Positions 1 to 5,262 of a stretch of 5,262 nucleotides of DNA are shown here, piece after piece. Under the pieces are notes generated by a model, which was not told where the DNA came from, ran no database searches, and saw nothing but the letters and a program-made list of their open reading frames with translations. The position numbers and the translations under genes are program-made. How positions within the stretch are numbered: the stretch's first letter is position 1; each line of letters starts with the position of its first letter. This DNA is from IDS-8 sp035304285 (GTDB taxonomy: Bacteria; Pseudomonadota; Gammaproteobacteria; Steroidobacterales; Woeseiaceae): NCBI GenBank assembly GCA_035304285.1, contig DATGQI010000181.1, positions 1 through 5,262 on the forward strand, given 5' to 3'.

Positions 1-1
1 G

Positions 2-352
2 ATCCGGGTCGAACTGGGCGCGCTGAGCAAGGACGACTTCGTGCGCATCCTGACCGAGCCGCGCGCGGCGCTGACCACGCAGTACCGGGAGCTGCTCAGG
101 ACCGAGGGCGTCACCCTGGAATTCTCGCAGGACGCGATCGAGCGCCTGGCGGATATCGCCGCCCAGGTCAACGACCGCCAGGAGAACATCGGCGCCCGCC
201 GCCTGCACACCGTGCTCGAACGCCTGCTCGACACGCTCAGCTACGAGGCCCCCGACCGCGGCGGCGAAACCGTGACCATCGACCGCGCCTACGTCGACCA
301 GCACCTCGGCGAACTCCTGCAGGACCAGGACCTCAGCAAGTACATCCTCTGA
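2..352 (+). CDS. hslU: ATP-dependent protease ATPase subunit HslU (ClpY), C-terminal 116 residues
   Basis: This is the 3' end of hslU; the gene starts upstream of the window. HslU is the cytoplasmic AAA+ unfoldase that feeds substrates to the HslV peptidase. The frame is open from base 2, beginning IRVELGALSKDDFVRILTEP, which matches the family's C-terminal (small AAA+) domain. The hallmark ENIGARRLHTVLERL block (from about base 182) carries the sensor-2 arginine region. The protein ends in DLSKYIL, the C-terminal tail that in this family docks into HslV and activates it. It stops at TGA 350-352. The visible part lacks the Walker motifs and the I domain, which lie upstream. In related bacteria hslV normally precedes hslU, but that cannot be seen here. 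Transcription converges on the res gene. Identification is very secure. The family's tail is intact, so the gene is not broken at this end. Confidence 0.97.
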   Translation: MRVELGALSKDDFVRILTEPRAALTTQYRELLRTEGVTLEFSQDAIERLADIAAQVNDRQENIGARRLHTVLERLLDTLSYEAPDRGGETVTIDRAYVDQHLGELLQDQDLSKYIL

Positions 353-358
353 CGTATT

Positions 359-410
359 CCCTTCTCCCCGCCCGCGGGGAGAAGGTGCCCCGAAGGGGCG
401 GATGAGGGGC
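359..410. repeat. Compound hairpin repeat between hslU and res; possible bidirectional terminator
   Basis: Two adjacent inverted repeats are visible. The first has perfect 11-base arms, CCTTCTCCCCG at 360-370 and its complement at 375-385, around a 4-base loop. The second is GCCCC (387-391), GAA loop, GGGGC (395-399). GGATGAGGGGC follows. I recall similar two-hairpin units scattered between genes in Xanthomonas, Stenotrophomonas and Lysobacter genomes, so this is probably one copy of an interspersed repeat. It fills the gap between two convergent genes, where it could stop or insulate transcripts from both sides. Neither strand has a U-run after the stems, so it is not a classical intrinsic terminator. 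Confidence 0.7.
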
Positions 411-461
411 GCGCGCTAGTGGCTGAACCTGCAGGCGGCGTACGAAAAGAGGCGAGCGGGA

Positions 462-3143
462 CTATTGGTCGAGCACCGTCTCGAGCCGATGCCATTCGCG
501 GTTCCCCACCATGACGAACCGGCACTTGCCGTTGCTGAGCTCCGCCCAGAGGTCGCCGATATCGCGATCGTCCTGGGCGTTGGCCCAGTCCCGCGCGCCC
601 TTGTACTCGACGACCAGGATCCTGTCGTCCGGCAGGGCACAGACGAAGTCGGGATAGAACCGTCCATCGGCCTTCTGCAGGAAGAACGATGAGCCCGGCT
701 TGTTCACCAGGTTGCGAACCCAGAACCTGACCCGGCCGGCTTCCGCGAGCTGGTCCAGTTTGCAGGCGCACTCGAACTCCTCCTTGCTGTCGAAGTCGCC
801 GATGCGGCCGTAGTAGTGATGCCGGAAGTCATACACGCCATATCGGTCGTCGTAGTCCGCGTTGGGCGCATAGCCCTGCGGGTCGAACGACACGTTGAAC
901 TCGCCCCCGACAGTGACCCGCTGGTCGCGAGCGTCGCCGAAGAGGGCTTCCTGGAACGCGTCCCCGACTGCAGACTTGCGCAGTTCCCTGATGCGCGCCT
1001 CCAGCAGGCCACGCAGGAGGAACTTCTGGCGATTCGCGCGTGACAGGTCGCAACCCGGCTGTTCCAGCAGCGACTGGAGCCACTTCTGTACGAACGCCCA
1101 TTTCGAGGCGTGTGTGATGCTGGCGTCGGGCAAGTTGCGGCACAGCCACGCCGCCAGCTTGACCGCGTCCCACTGCTCCGGCGCGTAGGCAAAGCCGAGG
1201 TCGCGCTGGAGGTCGGCGATGAAGCCAACCTTCAACCGTCCCTTGTCGGTCACGTCGATCTGGCCACCGCTCGCGATCCTGTCGGCCAGCTCGAGTTCCC
1301 GGAGGTCGTCCAGCGTCGGGGAAGCGTTGTAGGTCGAGAGGTCGAACGGGTAGTCAAGCACTTCGGGGTCGTCGAACAGCTGCAGCTCGCCTTGGACCAG
1401 GACGCCCATGGCGGGAATGGACAGCAGCTCCCCCTTCTCCGCGGGGCTCAGGCGCTCTTCGACTGCGGTGGTTCGGCTGATCTCGCAAGCCCGGACGACG
1501 GCTTCGCGCTCCTCGTCGCTTGCCGTCAGCGCCGCAAGCTGCTCGGCCTCCGCGGCCGTCAACGGCTGTCGGATGGTGAGTTCCTTCGCCCCCTTGTCCC
1601 ACTCGATCTTGTCGCGGAGCAGTTTCGGCAGCTCCCTGACCTTTGGTGCGCTGCGTAGCGGTACGACAACGGGACGAACCACGATGCGGCCTGGACGGGT
1701 GCTGAGATCGAACCGCGCCTGCTCCTGCTTCCCCGCGCGCACGAATTCCTGGACTTCCTTGCGCTCGAAGCCCGCACCGGCAACCAGGCGATCACGCAAG
1801 GCGCTCGCCGTTGCAGTGAAGTCCGTCGACATCACGTAGGCGTAGGACTGGTTCAGGGCAGTCGCGTCCCGCGCCTTTGCGTCGGGCTGGCGAAGGATGC
1901 GGCCGAGCAACTGCTCGACGGCGGTCTCGGACTGCGTGCCTGCCAGACTGACGAGGATGTATGCGGAGGGGCAATCCCAGCCTTCCGCCAAGGCCTGCTG
2001 GGTGATGATGAAGCGTACGGGGCAGCGTTCGTCCGCGATGCCGCGCGGATACCGCTTCTCGATCTCCGGGAGGTCGTTGCGCTCACCCGTGGCCACCGCG
2101 ACGTGGCTCGCGGGAAGCCCCTGGTTGCCAGTCAGCTCGGCGAGCACGCGCTCCCAGTGCAGGGTGTCTCTCGTGGCGCTACGCGCCTGGGCTTGCACGA
2201 GGACCAAAGGCCGCAGATAGGGTGCACCTCCGCGATGCTCCGCATCGGCAAGCGCCTGCAACTGGTCGCGCCTGTCGGCGGCATACGCCAGGCACTTCTG
2301 CCAGTCCGACTCGGTCTCGAGCAGGATCGGCAGCTTGATCATCTGCTCGGCCTTCAACTCCACCGCGGAGACGCTGTGCAGGACGTTGCTCGGTGTCCGT
2401 TCGATGTCCGGCGTGGCGGTCAGCTCGAGGATGCCGCTCGGGTTGAAGGCCGCGAAGGTGGAGAAGGCGAGCTCGGTGCGATTGTTGTGCGCCTCGTCCA
2501 CGACCAGGAAGGGCCGGCGCAGCCTGAGCACGTTGGCCAGGGAGCAAGGGATGGTGCCCTCCTCGTCGGACAGCAGGTTGCTGCGTTGCGCATCGGCCAG
2601 GCTCGCGAAGTGGTGCATCAGCGCCCCGCTGGACTGGTAGACCTTCAGCCCGTCGCGCTCCTCGCGGTTGAACGCCTGCACCGTGGCCACGATCACGACC
2701 GTGCTCGTATCGAGCATCGCCGCGGACAGCGACCGCGCCTCCTCCAGGTCGAGTACCGTGACAGGCCCCGCCTCCGACGCCGCTGCGTGTAGCGGCGACC
2801 CGCGATCGCGCAGTGCCCTGAGGGTCTGGTCCCGGATCGCCTTGGAAGGAACCAGCCACAGCAACAGGCTGTATTCGCTCCTCAGCAGGAAGGTATTCAC
2901 CAGTGCGATGCACTTCGCGGCCAGCCACGTCTTGCCGCCACCGGTGGGAACCCGGAGGCAAAAGTAGGGAGTCTCCGGAGCAAAGCCCTCGATGCGGCGA
3001 TAGGGAAGGCCTTGTCCCCAGAGTTCCTCGGTCGTCGCGGTGAACGCCAGGCACGGGCTGCCGAGTTCGTGGCACTTTTCGAAGTACCTGCGCACGCTGT
3101 CCAGCACGCTCTGCTGGTACTGTTTGGGAGCGAAGCCTGTCAT
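462..3143 (-). CDS. res: Type III restriction endonuclease Res subunit (SF2 helicase plus PD-ExK nuclease)
   Basis: This 893-residue protein is the restriction subunit of a type III R-M system. It acts with Mod, hydrolyses ATP and cuts unmodified DNA near the recognition site. The N-terminal SF2 helicase core shows Walker A PTGGGKT (66-72), DEAH (216-219), TAT (242-244), a motif V-like ALAEGWDCP (384-392) and motif VI QLLGRILRQ (411-419). The C-terminal nuclease domain shows an acidic SKEEFECACKLDQL segment (786-799), PDF (831-833) and EYK (846-848). This gives a D832...E846-x-K848 core preceded by E788/E789, as in type III Res proteins. Length is slightly below that of EcoP15I-type Res (about 970). 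The ATG (3143-3141) overlaps the mod TGA as ATGA, with only a weak GGAT ribosome site 9 bases upstream, so translation is probably coupled to mod. It stops at TAG (464-462). No frameshift or lost catalytic residue is seen. Some databases would label it only as a DEAD/DEAH-box helicase. Confidence 0.93.
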   Translation of the reverse strand: MTGFAPKQYQQSVLDSVRRYFEKCHELGSPCLAFTATTEELWGQGLPYRRIEGFAPETPYFCLRVPTGGGKTWLAAKCIALVNTFLLRSEYSLLLWLVPSKAIRDQTLRALRDRGSPLHAAASEAGPVTVLDLEEARSLSAAMLDTSTVVIVATVQAFNREERDGLKVYQSSGALMHHFASLADAQRSNLLSDEEGTIPCSLANVLRLRRPFLVVDEAHNNRTELAFSTFAAFNPSGILELTATPDIERTPSNVLHSVSAVELKAEQMIKLPILLETESDWQKCLAYAADRRDQLQALADAEHRGGAPYLRPLVLVQAQARSATRDTLHWERVLAELTGNQGLPASHVAVATGERNDLPEIEKRYPRGIADERCPVRFIITQQALAEGWDCPSAYILVSLAGTQSETAVEQLLGRILRQPDAKARDATALNQSYAYVMSTDFTATASALRDRLVAGAGFERKEVQEFVRAGKQEQARFDLSTRPGRIVVRPVVVPLRSAPKVRELPKLLRDKIEWDKGAKELTIRQPLTAAEAEQLAALTASDEEREAVVRACEISRTTAVEERLSPAEKGELLSIPAMGVLVQGELQLFDDPEVLDYPFDLSTYNASPTLDDLRELELADRIASGGQIDVTDKGRLKVGFIADLQRDLGFAYAPEQWDAVKLAAWLCRNLPDASITHASKWAFVQKWLQSLLEQPGCDLSRANRQKFLLRGLLEARIRELRKSAVGDAFQEALFGDARDQRVTVGGEFNVSFDPQGYAPNADYDDRYGVYDFRHHYYGRIGDFDSKEEFECACKLDQLAEAGRVRFWVRNLVNKPGSSFFLQKADGRFYPDFVCALPDDRILVVEYKGARDWANAQDDRDIGDLWAELSNGKCRFVMVGNREWHRLETVLDQ
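3140..3143 (-). promoter_or_regulatory. ATGA stop/start overlap coupling mod to res
   Basis: Read on the minus strand, these four bases are ATGA. ATG (3143-3141) starts res and TGA (3142-3140) ends mod. Such overlaps normally let a terminating ribosome reinitiate on the next gene. Here that would tie Res output to Mod output, so that methylation is made first. The weak ribosome site for res fits this. Confidence 0.85.
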
Positions 3144-4813
3144 GGCGTCACATCCAGGGCATACGGGGTCTGCTTGAACACGATGCCTTCTCGATTCAGG
3201 CGGGGCGTGCCCAATCGGCAGGCGGCGGCATAGATGACCCGGGGGCCATCGTGGCCGGGCAGCAGATCCAGCGCCGGGCTGGTCAGCACATTGCCACCAT
3301 CCGCGGACCTGTCGCCGAGGATCCCGTTGTAGAGCAGGTAGACGGCCCTTCCGTCGTGGACGCCGAGTAGCGGCGACTTGGCTTTCCTCGCTTGGTATGC
3401 GGTGCCTGTTTCCACGAACCAGACGAACTCAGCCAACTGTTCGAACGTCACGTCCTCGCGAACCCTGCCGTCGGCGTTGAACAGTGGCTCCTCGCTGAGT
3501 TTGCAGAACTGGAAGCCGCCACCAAGCCCTGCCACGGCGTTGCCCTTTGCGTCGGTGTAGCCCTGTGCTACGCGTCGGACGCGCTCCGCTGTGACATTTC
3601 CGGCGATGGTCGCGTCCAGTTCGACCAGAATAAAGCGGCGATTGCCGCCGTCTTCGGCGTTCTGTTTGAGCACGGCATGGCCGGTAGTGCCAGAGCCGGC
3701 AAAGCTGTCCATCACTATTGCGTCCTTGGCATCGTGCGTAGCCGCACGAAGCAAGTACTGGACCAGGCTGGATGGCTTGGGATAAGGGAAGACCTTCCCC
3801 ATTTCCTCGGCGAAGATGTCCACCAGTTCCTGGCTTGCATCCTCGTTGGTGCCTATACCGGAGCTCGGGCCCAGCAGGGTCGACGGTGTCTTGGTCTTTT
3901 CGGCCTGATCGTGTCTTCCGGAGTTGAGACCAAAGCGCGTGGAAAGTTCGATTGTGGAGCCTTGTTCCAGTTCCTTATCGAGCTTTTCCTGTGTCCAGAC
4001 GAAGCGGCCTTCCACGATTAGCGTGCTTGTGACCTGGCCATCGTGGACCACAAACGGGTTGGTGAAGCGGAGACCGGTTCCCTCCTTCCCGCGGTCCCCG
4101 GGTGCGTACTTTCCATCTTCGAGCTTGGTAGAGACCTTCCCCGCAGGAAACGTCAGCGTCTTGAGCTTGTTGGTCCGTTTGACCAGCGGCTGGAGCTTCT
4201 CCGCGTACGCGTCCTCGCCATAAAGGCTTCTCAGCGCCGACTTCTTCCGCGAGTAGCACACGACGAACTCGGACATCTTCCGCACGTGTGCATCGAGATG
4301 ACTTCCCTTCTTCTTCCGTTGCCAACTGAAGATACCGAGGCGATTGATCGCACCAAATATCTCGGACAGCAGGCACTCAAGGGCGCCAATCTCGAAATCG
4401 TCGATCGAAACAAAAATTACCCCATCGTCGCGCAGGAATTTCCGCAACAGCACGAGGCGGGGATACATCATGCATAGCCAGCGATCGTGGCGATCGAGTG
4501 TCTCGCCCTCCTTGCCCACGACTTCGCCCAGCCACTTGCGGATCTCCGGGCTGTTGACGTTGTCGTTGTAGACCCAGCCTTCGTTGCCGGTGTTGTAGGG
4601 CGGGTCGATGTAGATGCATTTCACCCGGCCTGCGTACCGAGGCAACAGCGCCTTGAGCGCATGCAGGTTGTCGCCCTGGACGATCAGGTTTCCCGGGTCG
4701 CTGCCGTCGGTGGGCCGACACCCCAGTTCCGGCACCGGCTCCAGAAGCCGGTAGGGCACGTCCTTGTGGTGCCTGACTACCGCGGCCTTGCCGATCCAGT
4801 CCAGGACCGGCAT
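3140..4813 (-). CDS. mod: Type III R-M system methyltransferase Mod subunit (N6-adenine, beta class)
   Basis: This 557-residue DNA adenine methyltransferase recognises the target site and protects host DNA. It is also needed by Res for cleavage. Motif order is that of beta-class enzymes: the catalytic DPPY (70-73, in YIDPPYNTGNE) comes first, then GVIFVSIDD (131-139), a variable target-recognition region (about 155-330), a KPSSLVQYLL block (346-355) and the AdoMet-binding DSFAGSGTTG (369-378). The C-terminal part (about 430-557, with VYLLYNGIL) resembles other type III Mod proteins. I chose the ATG at 4813 because the family typically starts with a sequence like MPVLDWIGKAAVVRHHKDVP. The frame stays open to 4972, but those 53 extra codons give arginine/alanine-rich sequence with no family likeness. 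An AGG lies 9 bases before this ATG. The gene is followed by res with a 4-base ATGA overlap. The core is noticeably less GC-rich than hslU. The recognition sequence cannot be predicted. Confidence 0.95.
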   Translation of the reverse strand: MPVLDWIGKAAVVRHHKDVPYRLLEPVPELGCRPTDGSDPGNLIVQGDNLHALKALLPRYAGRVKCIYIDPPYNTGNEGWVYNDNVNSPEIRKWLGEVVGKEGETLDRHDRWLCMMYPRLVLLRKFLRDDGVIFVSIDDFEIGALECLLSEIFGAINRLGIFSWQRKKKGSHLDAHVRKMSEFVVCYSRKKSALRSLYGEDAYAEKLQPLVKRTNKLKTLTFPAGKVSTKLEDGKYAPGDRGKEGTGLRFTNPFVVHDGQVTSTLIVEGRFVWTQEKLDKELEQGSTIELSTRFGLNSGRHDQAEKTKTPSTLLGPSSGIGTNEDASQELVDIFAEEMGKVFPYPKPSSLVQYLLRAATHDAKDAIVMDSFAGSGTTGHAVLKQNAEDGGNRRFILVELDATIAGNVTAERVRRVAQGYTDAKGNAVAGLGGGFQFCKLSEEPLFNADGRVREDVTFEQLAEFVWFVETGTAYQARKAKSPLLGVHDGRAVYLLYNGILGDRSADGGNVLTSPALDLLPGHDGPRVIYAAACRLGTPRLNREGIVFKQTPYALDVTP

Positions 4814-4926
4814 CAGCGCGCGCCTGCAAGCATGGCGGCCGCGGTGCCGACCGGGCCTGCGACCAACCACGAGCAGGCGCGCGGCGGCGGCTCCTGCTGC
4901 AGCTGTTCGGGTGCGGCGTCGGACAT
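4813..4926 (-). CDS. Possible 37-residue ORF upstream of and overlapping the mod start
   Basis: On the minus strand an ATG at 4926-4924 opens a 37-codon frame ending in TGA (4815-4813). The final A of that stop is the first A of the mod start codon, giving TGATG. The frame differs from the upstream extension of mod. The product starts MSDAAPEQLQ, has a short polar, proline-rich N-terminal half, then an uncharged hydrophobic stretch (residues 17-36, around WLVAGPVG) that could be a weak membrane segment, and ends in Arg. About 32 of 37 codons end in G or C, as in real genes of this GC-rich DNA, though non-coding DNA here would also be GC-rich. No good ribosome site precedes the ATG. I do not recognise the product. 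It could be a coupled leader peptide, a small membrane protein, the truncated start of a gene cut by cassette insertion, or chance. Confidence 0.35.
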   Translation of the reverse strand: MSDAAPEQLQQEPPPRACSWLVAGPVGTAAAMLAGAR

Positions 4927-4940
4927 GGGCGCGGCAAGGC

Positions 4941-4984
4941 ATCAAGCGATAAGTAATCAAAGCATAAATCAATAATTGATTGAT
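4941..4984. promoter_or_regulatory. AT-rich divergent control region with ATCAA-type operator-like repeats
   Basis: This stretch is the AT-rich island of the window and lies between the divergent mod-side ORFs and the HTH gene. It holds a 15-base palindrome at 4967-4981 (AATCAAT A ATTGATT, 7-base arms). ATCAA occurs forward at 4941, 4956 and 4968 and reversed at 4976-4980 and 4980-4984. AATAAT (4971-4976) could be a -10 box for the rightward gene. TATGCT on the minus strand (4966-4961) could be one for mod. I find no convincing -35 partner for either. Repeated half-sites next to an HTH gene suggest an operator, but the binding protein is unknown. Confidence 0.5.
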
Positions 4985-4989
4985 GCGGC

Positions 4990-5001
4990 AGGCCGCGGCC
5001 T
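4990..5001. repeat. 12-base GC palindrome just before the HTH gene
   Basis: AGGCCGCGGCCT is a perfect palindrome ending 12 bases before the ATG at 5014. It could be an operator half-site pair or a short structure in the 5' leader of the regulator mRNA. In GC-rich DNA it could also be chance. Confidence 0.3.
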
Positions 5002-5013
5002 ACCGTCGCGCCC

Positions 5014-5262
5014 ATGAAGAGCGAGCAGGCCCAGTTCGGTGAGCGGTTGCGGGAGGCTTTGCGCAAGGCGCAGATGCCGGAAAGCGCCGCCGAGCTGGCG
5101 CGCCTGGTGCCGCAGTACGGCGGCACGGCGGTGACGACGGCCGCGGCCCATCGCTGGATCCGGGGCCAGTCGATCCCGAGGGCGGAGAACATCCGTGCCC
5201 TGGCGACCCTGTTGCGGGTGCCGCTGGACTGGCTCTACGGGGTCGGCTCAGGCAAGAAGATC
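5014..5262 (+). CDS. HTH (XRE-like) transcriptional regulator, N-terminal 83 residues, runs off the window
   Basis: A frame with no stop runs from ATG 5014 to the window end, so only the first 83 residues are visible. It begins MKSEQAQFGERLREAL and has the layout of a Cro/CI-type DNA-binding domain. Helix 1 is about residues 8-19, helix 2 about 24-35 (SAAELARLVPQY), the probable recognition helix about 41-52 (TTAAAHRWIRGQ), and another helix about 55-69 (PRAENIRALATLL), followed by VPLDWLYG. The 'W..G..IP..ENI..LA..L.V...WL' pattern is typical of XRE-family proteins. The start is well fixed: an in-frame TGA lies at 4981-4983 with no other start codon between. No clear Shine-Dalgarno sequence precedes it. 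It is transcribed away from mod across a shared AT-rich region, so it may repress itself, mod, or neither. Whether it carries a C-terminal effector domain cannot be seen. Confidence 0.8.
   Translation, partial: MKSEQAQFGERLREALRKAQMPESAAELARLVPQYGGTAVTTAAAHRWIRGQSIPRAENIRALATLLRVPLDWLYGVGSGKKI

Noticed and set aside
353..461. CRISPR array or tRNA gene in the hslU-res gap
   Set aside because: Only one repeat unit is present, with no spacers and no tRNA fold. The structure is explained by the two-hairpin repeat.
2103..2792. Long antisense open frame (229 codons) on the + strand over res
   Set aside because: It lies wholly within the conserved helicase region of res. Long antisense frames are expected in GC-rich genes, and the product shows no recognisable motif.
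2179..3075. 298-codon overlapping frame on the minus strand within res
   Set aside because: It is a frame-shifted shadow of res with biased Arg/Ala/Gly/Pro composition. Res itself carries all the helicase motifs in its own frame.
3392..4021. 209-codon + strand frame over mod
   Set aside because: It is antisense to the conserved AdoMet-binding region of mod and shows no family likeness or ribosome site.
4816..4890. Short repeats (GCGCGC, CGG x3) near the mod start as a phase-variation switch
   Set aside because: Type III mod genes in some pathogens phase-vary through long simple repeats, but here the tracts are only about three units, too short to expect frequent slippage.
4814..4972. N-terminal extension of Mod by 53 residues to an ATG at 4972
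   Set aside because: The extension is arginine/alanine-rich with no resemblance to Mod proteins, begins inside the AT-rich control region, and the family start (MPxLxWIGK-type) matches the ATG at 4813.
4487..4975. 162-codon + strand frame spanning the start of mod and the intergenic region
   Set aside because: Most of it is antisense to the DPPY half of mod, and the rest is low-complexity sequence. No support for a gene.

Overview
The window is GC-rich chromosomal DNA. It most likely comes from a gammaproteobacterium of the Xanthomonadaceae/Lysobacteraceae group. The hslU tail reads like the HslU of that group, and a compound hairpin of a type I associate with these genomes sits directly behind it. 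This placement rests on pattern recognition, not a search.

Layout, left to right: (1) the 3' end of hslU on the + strand, the ATPase of the HslUV (ClpYQ) protease; (2) a 109-base convergent gap holding a strong compound hairpin repeat; (3) on the minus strand, a complete two-gene type III restriction-modification (R-M) system. Its order of transcription is mod (DNA adenine methyltransferase, 4813 to 3140) then res (ATP-dependent helicase/nuclease, 3143 to 462), joined by an ATGA stop/start overlap; (4) a possible 37-codon ORF (4926 to 4813) whose TGA overlaps the mod ATG (TGATG); (5) an AT-rich intergenic stretch with a 15-base palindrome and clustered ATCAA pentamers; (6) on the + strand, diverging from mod, the 5' end of an HTH (XRE-type) regulator gene that runs off the window.

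How the genes work together: Mod and Res should form a type III restriction complex. Mod recognises the target and methylates adenine. Res adds ATP hydrolysis and DNA cleavage with a PD-ExK-like nuclease core. All key motifs of both subunits are visible and both frames are open, so the system looks functional. The HTH gene shares its upstream region with the mod-res operon and could regulate it, or it could simply be the old chromosomal neighbour of hslU. The sequence does not decide between these.

The R-M system looks like a cassette set between a housekeeping gene and a regulator. Hand counts give a mod core nearer 50-60% GC against about 70% in hslU and high 60s in res. The system itself is a known class. 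The least explained features are the small coupled ORF before mod, the operator-like AT-rich cluster, and the divergent regulator.
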